From Synechocystis sp. PCC 7509 (lineage in GTDB: Bacteria; Cyanobacteriota; Cyanobacteriia; Cyanobacteriales; Chroococcidiopsidaceae), in contig NZ_ALVU02000002.1 of assembly GCF_000332075.2 (NCBI RefSeq), positions 62,001 through 126,000 on the forward strand: a stretch of DNA of 64,000 nt, read 5' to 3'. This document shows, in pieces, positions 9,442-17,483 of this stretch. The stretch's first letter is position 1. Each line of letters starts with the position of its first letter. The notes under the pieces were generated by a model. It saw nothing but the letters and a program-made list of their open reading frames with translations, did not search any database and was not told where the DNA came from. The position numbers were made by a program, and so were the translations under genes.

Positions 9442-9482
9442 TTTAGGTAGTCTTTGATTCAGTTTTAAGAAATCTACCTAAA
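9442..9482 (-). terminator. Stem-loop between the VOC-like gene and precursor 3
   Basis: TTTAGGTAG (9442-9450) pairs perfectly with CTACCTAAA (9474-9482) across a 23-base loop. It lies about 45 bp past the stop of the VOC-like gene. There is no strong U run, so it may be a weak terminator, an mRNA-stabilising hairpin or a protein site. Confidence 0.35.
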
Positions 9483-9525
9483 AAAATGCGATCGCACATT
9501 AAAAATTACATCGCCTAGCACTTTC

Positions 9526-10005
9526 CTAAGCTGCTATAGGCTCAATTGGCTGACCTAAGATTTGCTCCATCACGTCTGGTTGCATGGTTTGTAAATATTG
9601 GGGTACAAATTCCGGCGGTAAAAACTCCAACAGGATACGATCCTCTACCCAAAACTCAATGGCGCTAAAGGGCGCATCCCCTGCTTGGCGAGTCAGAGTG
9701 CGCCACCCTTCCCGTTGCCCAATCTGCTCAATCTGTTGATGAGTAGTAGGAACTGAAATTGCGGCATGGGAAGCTACAAAGTTGGTAGGTGTAGTTTGAA
9801 TTACCTTAGCTGATTGGGTATCAGTACCCGGAATCCATACATCTCCTGCTTTAAAAACTACAAAGTGAGTGCCATAGTTATCAAAGGGCATCACGATGTA
9901 ACTACCAGGAATTAGAAATTTATATACTTTGCCTTTCAAGATTTCGGCTAGAACGCCAGCAACTCGTAATGGATTGTAAGCATCAATTGAAATATGATGA
10001 ATCAT
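9526..10005 (-). CDS. VOC/glyoxalase-like small protein within the precursor array
   Basis: This 159-residue soluble protein begins MIHHISIDAYNP and contains GSYIVMPFDNYGTHFVVF and SAIEFWVEDRILLEFLPPEF. These beta-alpha-beta-beta-beta-like segments resemble the vicinal oxygen chelate fold, as in bleomycin-resistance and glyoxalase proteins. I see no full metal-ligand set, so a binding role is as likely as catalysis. It is embedded between precursors 3 and 4 on the same strand, and its gene ends near a stem-loop. A tailoring or immunity role is possible but only inferred. It could also be an unrelated passenger. Confidence 0.55.
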   Translation of the reverse strand: MIHHISIDAYNPLRVAGVLAEILKGKVYKFLIPGSYIVMPFDNYGTHFVVFKAGDVWIPGTDTQSAKVIQTTPTNFVASHAAISVPTTHQQIEQIGQREGWRTLTRQAGDAPFSAIEFWVEDRILLEFLPPEFVPQYLQTMQPDVMEQILGQPIEPIAA

Positions 10006-10133
10006 TAGAATGACTCCTTAAGTCAAAATTACAGTGGATTTTAACAGAGATGCGATCGCACCTTTATCTATGAGAAAAAGGCAAGCGATCGCTTTTAATT
10101 AATTTCACTAATTGAGAATGATGGCAATTTATG

Positions 10134-10364
10134 CTACTTCTCTACACCACAAATTAGAGGTAAAGTACAAGCAATAATTCCTGAATTGCAACTTTCATCG
10201 CCGCCATAAGTAAACTTTCTTCCACCCGCCGCATTTTCTAACTGAGTATCTGTCAGTTCAAGCATTCCTGCGGGGTTTGCGGGTAGTAGTGACTGTTCCT
10301 CTGGGGTGAGACTTTGGCGATAATTTTCGTCTTTCCAAGCCCGAATAATGTTCTCGTGTGACAT
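10134..10364 (-). CDS. Mersacidin-type lanthipeptide precursor 4
   Basis: This is a 76-residue prepeptide. The 48-residue leader MSHENIIRAWKD...LLPANPAGMLELTDTQLE ends AAGG. The 28-residue core is the longest of the five and has three Cys, in ESCNSGIIACTLPLICG, so up to three rings are possible. The TLPLIC portion, a Thr followed four residues later by Cys, is the kind of spacing seen in mersacidin and lichenicidin cores. The gene lies 80 bp after precursor 5 and is probably co-transcribed with it. Confidence 0.9.
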   Translation of the reverse strand: MSHENIIRAWKDENYRQSLTPEEQSLLPANPAGMLELTDTQLENAAGGRKFTYGGDESCNSGIIACTLPLICGVEK

Positions 10365-10444
10365 AACTTTCTCCTAAAAATAGTTAATTGGTATGAATTT
10401 GTTGTTAGCTTGCGTCGCTGAGTTTTAAAGAGTGTCAGCAAAAG

Positions 10445-10639
10445 TTAGCAGCAGACAATACACTTCGACATATAGTGGGTATCTTCAGCCCGGATACCAC
10501 CAGCAGCAGCGCCTAGATCCTCATCAATCAGTTCAACCAGCCCCGCAGGGTGTGTTGGTAAAAGTTCGCTTTCCTGCTTGCTTAAACTATTGCGAAACTC
10601 TCGATCTTTCCAAGCACGAATGATATTTTCGTTAGACAT
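10445..10639 (-). CDS. Mersacidin-type lanthipeptide precursor 5
   Basis: This is a 64-residue prepeptide. The leader starts MSNENIIRAWKD, with Asn in place of the His in its sisters, and ends AAAGG. The core is IRAEDTHYMSKCIVCC, with Thr, Ser and three Cys including a terminal Cys pair, so at least one Cys must stay free or form a disulfide. It is the first gene after a CTAC-N8-GTAG box about 95 bp upstream. Confidence 0.88.
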   Translation of the reverse strand: MSNENIIRAWKDREFRNSLSKQESELLPTHPAGLVELIDEDLGAAAGGIRAEDTHYMSKCIVCC

Positions 10640-10685
10640 ACTTTCCTCTTGTTGTTGTTAAATTGCTTTAAAAAATACTTATTTA

Positions 10686-10747
10686 AAGCAATTTTTAATC
10701 CTGTTGTAATCGATTCTTAATAAGATTTGCCCTACCCCTTTGAGTAG
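10686..10747 (-). promoter_or_regulatory. Predicted promoter with CTAC-N8-GTAG box (site B)
   Basis: The box at 10732-10747 reads CTACTCAAAGGGGTAG in the gene direction. The AT-rich block toward the gene (10686-10710) keeps the AAGCAATTTT pattern of site A, in a more diverged form. It precedes the unit precursor 5, precursor 4 and VOC-like gene. Confidence 0.55.
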
Positions 10748-10796
10748 TCTTATTATTTTTTACCAAGCTCAGAATTAACCTTTTAAAAAATTGCTA

Positions 10797-13700
10797 TTAC
10801 TCCCATAGCAATACTGAAGGTAATTGCTCAGGCTGTGCTAATCGAAGTAGCTGATAACCAATTCCGGCGCTTCCTGAGAAAAAGCCAGGATTAAACACAG
10901 AATTAGGTAAATTAGGAAACAGTTGATAAGCTCCGGTACGCTTGACTTTAACCACAACATTTGTGGCATTTTGCAAAGCAACTTGATACAAGTCAGAACG
11001 AGAGTAGCGTTGAGCCGCAACCAAAAGCACTTCAACCCGACCCAGATTGCCACAGCATAGATGATCGATTGCTTGCAACGCATAGCGCTGGGTAGTCTGC
11101 AAAGCTATGTCAATCTCCCATTCAACTCCAGGAATGTTGGCAATCTCCAAACTTCCCAAACGTCCTAAGCCAATTCCCGCCGCACCATGACACCACTGCA
11201 CGGGAAAGTTATTAGGTTGTCCTAGTTGGCGAAAGTCGGGCCAGTTGCCATTAACAGAGGAAAAAACCCTGCGTTCGTACTCAATCCCTTCTAGAGCGGC
11301 GGCTAAATAGTTGCCATCTTGAGTAACAGCATAGAGTCTTAGCAGCGCATAAGAGATACCCGCAGCCCCGTGAGAGAAACCTGTAAATGGTCTTTCCCCA
11401 AAGCTTTTCCAAGCTTGAGGAGCGCCTTCATAACTAACCCTGTGGGTGAGTAAATGCTGTCCGCAGGCGATCGCTCGATCTAATACCGTTGCGTCTTCTG
11501 TTACTTTATACAGAGACAATAGCCCTAATATTGCTCCCGCCGCACCGCCAATAATATCTAAATGTTTATCCGCCGCAATCAGTTCCGGTGTCATCCAAGT
11601 AGCCAAGATTTGAGCATCTTGCAACAGAGTTTCATCATTCAAGAAATGGCTGATTTTGACAAAGGTATAAATAATCGATCCTAAACCCGATGCGCCGCCA
11701 ATTCCCATAAGACGCGCACTTCGCTGCTGAGACTCTAAATCGAAGGAGTGAATTTGCTGGCGAAAAGATTGTAAAGTCCGCAATGCTAAATCGCAAAAAC
11801 GTGACTCTCCAGATACCTGAGCCAGAGCGGCGAGAAACAGAGCCACCCCACAGCGTCCAGAATAAAGATTATCGTTCAATACGTGGAGTTGAAATCTTTC
11901 TGACTCTGGCATATAGATTAAGCTAACCCAGTTGATGCTACCGTCGGGGTCGGGAATTGCTCTTGCTTCTAGCTCTATTGCGATCGCCTTAGCTTCTTCA
12001 ATCAACTGTACCTTATTGAGCAAAGGTAAAGATTCAACAGTATGCCATTGCTCATCTTGGCTTGAATATTGCGCCACCTTGGCGTAAAAAGAGCCTTGAA
12101 TAATTGCCACTTGTCGGGACAAATCGGTTTCATTCAATGCTTGTAATTGGCTCAAGACCTGTTGGTAACTTGGCTGTTGAAAGTAGTTAACAATAGTTTG
12201 ATTGGCTAAATTCAACTCATCACTAGCAGCACTAGCAGTAAAAAAAGGAATGTCTAACTGCTCCATCGCGCGCAATTCTGCATTCAGAATCGACCAAGCT
12301 TGGGGTTTGTTCTGAGCCACCAAAAAGGCATAACTGAGGCGATCTAGTTCAATACTATAATCCACTCCATGCTTAAGGTAATCGGGTGTCCAGGCGTTTT
12401 GTAAGGTCGTACCATAGATCCGAGTAGCGCGGAAAATAAAGCGGATTTGTAGCTCTTTCATGGCAGCTAACGGACTATTTTTTGCCACCAATCTATCCTT
12501 ATTTACCATCAAGAAGCGATACATCTGCTCGAATCCAGTAGCAATTTGTGCCTGATAATTGTTAGCAGATAGAGCAGTTTTACCTAAATGCGGCACGTTT
12601 TTCTCTACAGGGAATGTCACTAACTCTTGCTGCTGGTGCATATCGTCAGTATTAATTGCTTGCCAGCGACGCACTTTTCGAGCCGTAGCTTGAGAATCGG
12701 CACTACCCAACCCACTAATATCATAGGCAATACGGCGATCGCTACTAAAGTCCCATCGCGGTAACATTCCCGTGCGTAATACCGAATCCCACAGGTGTTG
12801 AGCGGCGGCGGTATCAAACTCTTGAATAAAAGGTGAGTTTTCAATTAAATTTGCTTCATGATGCAGCAGAGTTTCCATATCAATCAACACCAAATGTTCG
12901 CCACTAGCAATCAAATTTTCGCAGTGACAATCAGTTCCTCTGAGGGCATAAAGTAAGCACAACAGCATTCCGGCTCGCCGATAGAAGCGTGACGCAGCAT
13001 TTTCATCTACACAAGGTTGATGTTCTACACATTCCACCCAACCATAATTAACTTGGTTAAGCACCTGAATTACTTTGAAATCTAATAGCTGGCTGTTTTG
13101 GTTGCACCAGTTCAAAAATTGGTTAAAAGCCGCCTCTAACCCTAAATCTTTGGGCTTGTAGACAATTTTGAGTCCAGACTCAAAGGTAAGCAAAATAACG
13201 CTTCGTCCGCGTTGGTGGGCATCGCTAAGAGCGGTTTGGATTGCAATAACTTTATTTTGGGCAGATAACCCAGTTGTTGAGCCAAAAACACGCTGAATAT
13301 CTGTTTGATCTTGAGCTAATCTTTGGATAAATTCTGCTGTGAACTCAACCCAAAAATTGACGGCGGTTGCTACTAACCGACCTAAAACTGGATACTTTTG
13401 GACAAAGGTCAGCAATCCATCTTCAAGCAGTTGAGCAACAAACTGGGTATAGTAAGTTTTACTCTTGTTTTCTGTTTCCAATCCCAACAAATTGAGCAAA
13501 TTTTGACCAAAGGGACGAACCTGGGAAAATTCAAAATCTAAGGTTTTAGTGCAAAGTGCCGCCAGTCGTTGCAGCAAACTACGTTCTAAGGCACTGTAAG
13601 CGGCTTCGGAAAGGATTGATAGAGGTTGCTTAGTTAATAGTTGTTGTCTGGCAACGGCGATCGCTGGTAGTAAAATATCTTCAAAGGGGATAGGATTTTC

Positions 13701-14090
13701 TGGGTCTATTGGTAAAACCGATCCAGGAGTAAATTTTGTTGCTGTTTGAATAATCTGTTGCAGGGTTTCCGCCCATTTTGGCAACGGCTCCGTAGCATTT
13801 AATCGCACTGTTCCCATTAGAGGCAAAACCGTGTCCGTATCTAAACCTTCCCATTGCAAACGCTTTTGCAAAATATCCCAATTGCCTTGAGCGGCGACTT
13901 GACACCAACGATTTAAGCGTCGGTCAATTTCTGCTTCCTTTGCTTGGGAGTTATCCGCAGTAAAACGCTGTAGATCGAGGCGTTCCCACAGAAAGCTGGC
14001 ATTAGCAACAATCAATGTTAAATCTGCGTGAGTGCAATAGATGGAAGGTGCGTAGGCGTAGCCCGCCGTAGGCATCGCTATTTGAGACAT
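10797..14090 (-). CDS. lanM: Class II lanthipeptide synthetase LanM, CCG-type (ProcM-like zinc site)
   Basis: This 1097-residue enzyme has the same two-domain plan as the other LanM. Dehydratase residues are Lys312 (VYKP), Asp387 and Asn392 (TDCHCEN), and Asp404-x-Glu406 (IDMET). The cyclase ligands are Cys967 (WCHG) and Cys1012-Cys1013 (LCCG), so the third ligand is Cys and not His. In ProcM and its relatives this Cys-Cys-Cys site goes with relaxed substrate choice and Nif11-type leaders. Four Nif11-type precursors lie upstream on the same strand, and the nearest may be co-transcribed. The N-terminal stretch (about 1-20) before THADLTLI is less conserved, so a start further in is possible. 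Confidence 0.95.
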   Translation of the reverse strand: MSQIAMPTAGYAYAPSIYCTHADLTLIVANASFLWERLDLQRFTADNSQAKEAEIDRRLNRWCQVAAQGNWDILQKRLQWEGLDTDTVLPLMGTVRLNATEPLPKWAETLQQIIQTATKFTPGSVLPIDPENPIPFEDILLPAIAVARQQLLTKQPLSILSEAAYSALERSLLQRLAALCTKTLDFEFSQVRPFGQNLLNLLGLETENKSKTYYTQFVAQLLEDGLLTFVQKYPVLGRLVATAVNFWVEFTAEFIQRLAQDQTDIQRVFGSTTGLSAQNKVIAIQTALSDAHQRGRSVILLTFESGLKIVYKPKDLGLEAAFNQFLNWCNQNSQLLDFKVIQVLNQVNYGWVECVEHQPCVDENAASRFYRRAGMLLCLLYALRGTDCHCENLIASGEHLVLIDMETLLHHEANLIENSPFIQEFDTAAAQHLWDSVLRTGMLPRWDFSSDRRIAYDISGLGSADSQATARKVRRWQAINTDDMHQQQELVTFPVEKNVPHLGKTALSANNYQAQIATGFEQMYRFLMVNKDRLVAKNSPLAAMKELQIRFIFRATRIYGTTLQNAWTPDYLKHGVDYSIELDRLSYAFLVAQNKPQAWSILNAELRAMEQLDIPFFTASAASDELNLANQTIVNYFQQPSYQQVLSQLQALNETDLSRQVAIIQGSFYAKVAQYSSQDEQWHTVESLPLLNKVQLIEEAKAIAIELEARAIPDPDGSINWVSLIYMPESERFQLHVLNDNLYSGRCGVALFLAALAQVSGESRFCDLALRTLQSFRQQIHSFDLESQQRSARLMGIGGASGLGSIIYTFVKISHFLNDETLLQDAQILATWMTPELIAADKHLDIIGGAAGAILGLLSLYKVTEDATVLDRAIACGQHLLTHRVSYEGAPQAWKSFGERPFTGFSHGAAGISYALLRLYAVTQDGNYLAAALEGIEYERRVFSSVNGNWPDFRQLGQPNNFPVQWCHGAAGIGLGRLGSLEIANIPGVEWEIDIALQTTQRYALQAIDHLCCGNLGRVEVLLVAAQRYSRSDLYQVALQNATNVVVKVKRTGAYQLFPNLPNSVFNPGFFSGSAGIGYQLLRLAQPEQLPSVLLWE

Positions 14091-14244
14091 AGGGCAAATT
14101 CTGAGGATGAGGGGTGATAATTCGAGTTAGCAATTTAAGAAAAAGGCGATCGCACTGTGTGATCGCTAAAAATCTGTAAAGTAAAGGGAAGTTAGTCTTC
14201 CCCTCAACAATTGGCTGACATTAAAAGCTCTGAAATCTAACAGA

Positions 14245-14505
14245 TTATTCCGAGCAATAAACCAAGCCACATTTACAATCAGGCATTCTTCCACCAGCAA
14301 CAGCGAGTAAGTCAGATTCTGTTAGGGCGTGTTCCTCTAACATCAACCCGCTAACTACTTGTGCTATGCTTTCTTGGCTGAAAAAATAGCCTTTTTCTGC
14401 TCCAGCCGTTACAATCATTTTAGTAGCTTCTACTAAGTTACTGGCTGCTTTTAATTGTTGCTGCAATTGAGTATTCTGTAGCAGTTCTTTGATGTTTAAA
14501 TTCAT
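14245..14505 (-). CDS. Nif11-type precursor peptide A
   Basis: This 86-residue prepeptide has a 72-residue leader of the Nif11-like kind: IKELLQNTQLQQQLKAASN, an AGAEKGYFFS turn, then LTESDLLAVAGG with a C39 double-glycine site. The core RMPDCKCGLVYCSE has three Cys but only one Ser and no Thr, so at most one lanthionine could form. It is the closest precursor to the CCG-type LanM (about 150 bp) and lies below box C. Confidence 0.88.
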   Translation of the reverse strand: MNLNIKELLQNTQLQQQLKAASNLVEATKMIVTAGAEKGYFFSQESIAQVVSGLMLEEHALTESDLLAVAGGRMPDCKCGLVYCSE

Positions 14506-14557
14506 GAGCTTGTTCTCTTTTTCTGATTTAGTTTGCTTTAGAAAATCTACTTCGTTA

Positions 14558-14620
14558 GAGCAATTTTCTTATTCTGTTTTAATTAATAAATAGTAGTTTT
14601 TGTACTACACTTTTGAGTAG
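14558..14620 (-). promoter_or_regulatory. Predicted promoter with CTAC-N8-GTAG box (site C)
   Basis: The box at 14605-14620 reads CTACTCAAAAGTGTAG in the gene direction. About 20 bp further toward the gene is the shared block ATTAAAACAGAATAAG (in 14558-14585). It drives precursor A and probably the CCG-type LanM. Confidence 0.62.
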
Positions 14621-14700
14621 TTTATTATTTTATTCAACCTCTAAAAAAGTGATGTGCAATGATTAAGAAAATCTTTTTCAATTATCATCTAAGTGAACAT

Positions 14701-14730
14701 TATAGGGGCGCAATGCATTGCGCCCCTATA
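14701..14730. repeat. 30-bp perfect palindrome
   Basis: TATAGGGGCGCAATG is followed directly by its exact reverse complement. It lies in a gene-free stretch between precursors A and B. GC-rich palindromes of this TAGGGGCGCAATG type are, as I recall, scattered in cyanobacterial genomes. It could be a REP/MITE-like element or a cruciform/hairpin acting as a weak bidirectional barrier to transcription. There is no T run. Confidence 0.7.
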
Positions 14731-14847
14731 ACGGTTATATGTTTATAAATTAAATAGGATTGCTATATTTATGAAACACATAAACTCGCTACAGTTACCA
14801 TCGAATTAGCTTGAAAACAAGCTAATCTTTAAGAAAAAAGCCGAACT

Positions 14848-15120
14848 TTAGCAACGAGTCCCTGAATTTATTGTTTTACACAATCCGCCGGAAATTGGTT
14901 GTAACCCCCCAGTAACTGCTAGTAAATCAGCTTCCGAAAGTTCCTGTTCTTCTAAACTTAGCCTGCTGAACATTTGAACTACACTATCTTGGGTGAAAGA
15001 GTAGCCTTTTTTTGCACCAAAATTTGTAATCAATTTGATAGCTTCTATCAAGTTATCCGCTTCTTTGACTTGCTGTTGTAATTGAGTATTTTGCAGTAGT
15101 TTTTTGATGGTCAAAATCAT
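14848..15120 (-). CDS. Nif11-type precursor peptide B
   Basis: This is a 90-residue prepeptide. The 72-residue leader (IKKLLQNTQLQQQVKEADN...LSEADLLAVTGG) ends in a double glycine. The core LQPISGGLCKTINSGTRC has two Ser, two Thr and two Cys, well placed for two rings by a LanM. It is the last of three adjacent Nif11 precursor genes that follow box D. Confidence 0.9.
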   Translation of the reverse strand: MILTIKKLLQNTQLQQQVKEADNLIEAIKLITNFGAKKGYSFTQDSVVQMFSRLSLEEQELSEADLLAVTGGLQPISGGLCKTINSGTRC

Positions 15121-15241
15121 GAGCTTATTCTCCTTTTTGAAGTTAATTGATGTCAGCTATTGAAATTACCCAAACTAAAGTGAATAATAACTTCTCTTTG
15201 AGATATTTTTTGCTAACAATTGCCTTACTTTTGGAATGTAT

Positions 15242-15517
15242 TTAACAGAGAACAGAGAAAATACTATCCCACGATGTAAATATAGTACAACTGTTTCTCA
15301 ATCCACCACTGACTGCAAGTAAGTCTTCTTCCGTAAGTTCTTGTTCTATTAACATTAGCCCACTAACTATCTCAGCGACACTATCTTGAGTAAAAGAATA
15401 GCCTTGTTGTACTCCAGCATTTGTAATCAGTTTGATAGCTTCTACTAAGTTGCTAGATTCTTTGATTTGCTGTTTTAGTTGATTATTTTCCATGAGGTGT
15501 TTGATATGTTGAATCAT
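15242..15517 (-). CDS. Nif11-type precursor peptide C
   Basis: This is a 91-residue prepeptide with leader IKHLMENNQLKQQIKESSN...LTEEDLLAVSGG. The core LRNSCTIFTSWDSIFSVLC is rich in Ser/Thr (four Ser, two Thr) with two Cys near the ends. That leaves room for both rings and unreacted dehydro residues. The leader closely matches those of B and D, which points to recent duplication with a hypervariable core. Confidence 0.9.
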   Translation of the reverse strand: MIQHIKHLMENNQLKQQIKESSNLVEAIKLITNAGVQQGYSFTQDSVAEIVSGLMLIEQELTEEDLLAVSGGLRNSCTIFTSWDSIFSVLC

Positions 15518-15664
15518 GAGTTTATTTTCTTTGTTGAAGTTAAGTAATCTAGAAAAATTCAGCAGCAGTTTTAATTCTTATGCTTTGAGCTAGAATTAGA
15601 TAGATTTGGAGCAGAGTCTAGCAATCTATTTAAGATACAGACTCTTACCCTACCCGATGCAAGC

Positions 15665-15931
15665 CTACCAGCAGCAATCGTAAAAGCTTAACCCCGTTAT
15701 AGCAGAACCCCGCAACCCACCAGTAACAGCAAGTAGTTCAGATTCCGAAAGTTCCCGTTCGTCTAGTATTAGTTCGCTAACTACTTGAGCTACATTTTCT
15801 TGGGTAAAAGTGTAGCCTTTTTGTACACCAGCATTTACAATAAGTTTGATAGCTTCTACTAAGTTGCTAGATTCTTTAACTTGCTGTTTTAGCTGAGTAT
15901 TTTGTAGTAATTGTTTGATGTTGTAAATCAT
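15665..15931 (-). CDS. Nif11-type precursor peptide D
   Basis: This is an 88-residue prepeptide. Leader IKQLLQNTQLKQQVKESSN...LSESELLAVTGG. Core LRGSAITGLSFYDCCW has two Ser, one Thr and a CysCys pair next to a C-terminal Trp. The gene is the first one after box D and probably heads the D-C-B unit. TCTCCTTTT on the plus strand gives it a good ribosome site (AAAAGGAGA). Confidence 0.9.
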   Translation of the reverse strand: MIYNIKQLLQNTQLKQQVKESSNLVEAIKLIVNAGVQKGYTFTQENVAQVVSELILDERELSESELLAVTGGLRGSAITGLSFYDCCW

Positions 15932-15964
15932 GAGACTGTCTCCTTTTGGTTTAATAAAGCTTAC

Positions 15965-16033
15965 TTATTTAAAGTAGCTTTCCTACTCTGTTTTAATCAA
16001 ATAAAAATCAAACACAACTACCCTTTTAAGTAG
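15965..16033 (-). promoter_or_regulatory. Predicted promoter with CTAC-N8-GTAG box (site D)
   Basis: The box at 16018-16033 reads CTACTTAAAAGGGTAG in the gene direction. It lies 8 bp after the stop of the LuxR-type regulator and upstream of the Nif11 unit D-C-B. The ATTAAAACAGAGTAGG block toward the gene matches that of site C. Confidence 0.6.
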
Positions 16034-16041
16034 TCGTATTG

Positions 16042-16635
16042 TTATTTATCGATCTCAAAATATAGTTTTTTTGGTTCTAAGCAACTACGTTTTTTGGCGT
16101 AAATATTTTTGGCATGAAACTTCACAGTATTGAGACTGATTTGCAGCATTTCAGCAATTTCTTGATAGGTGTATGCTTTCGATAGCAAATTTAAGATTTG
16201 TGTTTCGCGTTCGGTTAGGTCGTATTTTTTTTGCTCTATCCATAATTCTTCTTGCAAACTTGCATTACGATCTTCTAAAAATACTAGCAACCAAGGGCGA
16301 TCTTCTACTCCAAAAGTAACTTGGGAAGCGCGAATCCGAATAGTTTGCTCCTCAGCGATTTGATACTCTATTACAAGCTCTCTGTTCTTAGAACTAGAAT
16401 TTTTAGTTAAGCGATAATAAATATCAGCAATAACTGGAGGTAGATTATCTGAATAATGTTTATTAAGACAGAGTTGTTGACAGATTTCTCTTGCTTTTGA
16501 ATTTAGATAAACAGGTTTGAGATTTTGAGAGACAAACATTACCCCTTCTTGAATTAGATCGATTAATGAGCTTTTAAGTTCATTAATATCGGGAGAAAAG
16601 CTGCTTAGGTAATTTGGCTTTATTGTGTTTATCAT
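16042..16635 (-). CDS. PAS-LuxR-type transcriptional regulator
   Basis: This 197-residue cytoplasmic DNA-binding protein has a PAS-like sensor at about 18-125 (LIQEGVMFVSQNLKPVYLNS, ending LLVFLEDRN). A LuxR/GerE helix-turn-helix follows at about 138-190 (YDLTERETQILNLLSKAYTYQ, then EIAEMLQISLNTVKFHAKNIY). There is no receiver domain, so the signal is likely sensed by the PAS part or by an unknown partner. It is the uppermost gene of the peptide locus and adjoins box D. LuxR-type dimers bind inverted repeats, so it is the natural candidate for the CTAC-N8-GTAG boxes, but this is an inference. Confidence 0.85.
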   Translation of the reverse strand: MINTIKPNYLSSFSPDINELKSSLIDLIQEGVMFVSQNLKPVYLNSKAREICQQLCLNKHYSDNLPPVIADIYYRLTKNSSSKNRELVIEYQIAEEQTIRIRASQVTFGVEDRPWLLVFLEDRNASLQEELWIEQKKYDLTERETQILNLLSKAYTYQEIAEMLQISLNTVKFHAKNIYAKKRSCLEPKKLYFEIDK

Positions 16636-17034
16636 TGGTGTGTATTGCTAAAAAATTATCTAAATTTGAGTAATATTTTCCCTTGATCTTGTTGATGGTT
16701 GCGCGATCGCAACGACCTTCAATTTCTAAGTTAATTGGCTATTTTGTAATTGTCGTTACAGAAAATCTCTGGATAAAACCCCAGTCAGCCTGAAAAATCT
16801 CAGAGCAACTTATATAAATGTTTATTTTGGAGCAACATTAAACACAGCTAACTAACGAGGTATAACTAAACTTAGGATTATTAGGCGCACTACCTAATGC
16901 ATCAAACCTTCTATTAGAAAGAGTTTGACTTCACTAACCTGTTCTACAAATAATTAGACTTATCTACTTAGTCAAATTTTTTACAGTACCTCTGTAATAT
17001 TTTTTAACTTCTGAAAATATCAGGTTTAATTTAA
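16636..17034. other. Gene-free stretch between regulator and IS6 remnant
   Basis: About 400 bases have no plausible coding frame. The stretch has one HIP1 octamer and AT-rich DNA. It should contain the regulator's promoter, but I see no clear CTAC-N8-GTAG box or sigma-70 pair. Confidence 0.4.
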
Positions 17035-17345
17035 GGTTGTGTTGCAAAAACTTTGTGAGGACAGAAAACCCCTTTGCAGGAGTTCCGATTATGCAATCAC
17101 TCCGAAGATTTGATGGATGAAGACAAGTCGCTCTTTGATGGCTCCTTTCGGAACGCCAATAACTTGTCCTTTCTCTTGGAAAGGTTTACGGAAGGCACAG
17201 CCTCCCGCAAACTTTCCGCTTTCTCATCATGTTTGTAATTTCATATCCTCTAACGGTTCGCCGTGCCGTATTAAATGAGCCAAATCCCATCCCCGGTTTA
17301 ACTAATCGTTTTAGCCAAGGGTGGTCTTGCTCCACTATATCTACC
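17035..17345 (-). mobile_element. IS6-family remnant in the same orientation as the copy at 19306
   Basis: It starts with the terminal GGTTGTGTTGCAAAAA and contains the transposase C-terminus (VEQDHPWLKRLVKPGMGF). It shows several substitutions and a small insertion, and breaks off at the IVEQDH codons. Beyond it (to about 17480) lies DNA with a short unidentified minus-strand frame. Together with the intact copy it brackets ureDEF. Confidence 0.8.
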
Positions 17346-17483
17346 CCTACACCTAGCGCTTGGGTCGCCACTGCAATTGCTCCTGCAAACGCAAGAAAAA
17401 GTGACGCGCTTTCTTCACCGCCTCTTGATATTTAGCCTCACATGACAGGTTTTTCACACCTGCTTCTAAGCCTTTGAGAACGA

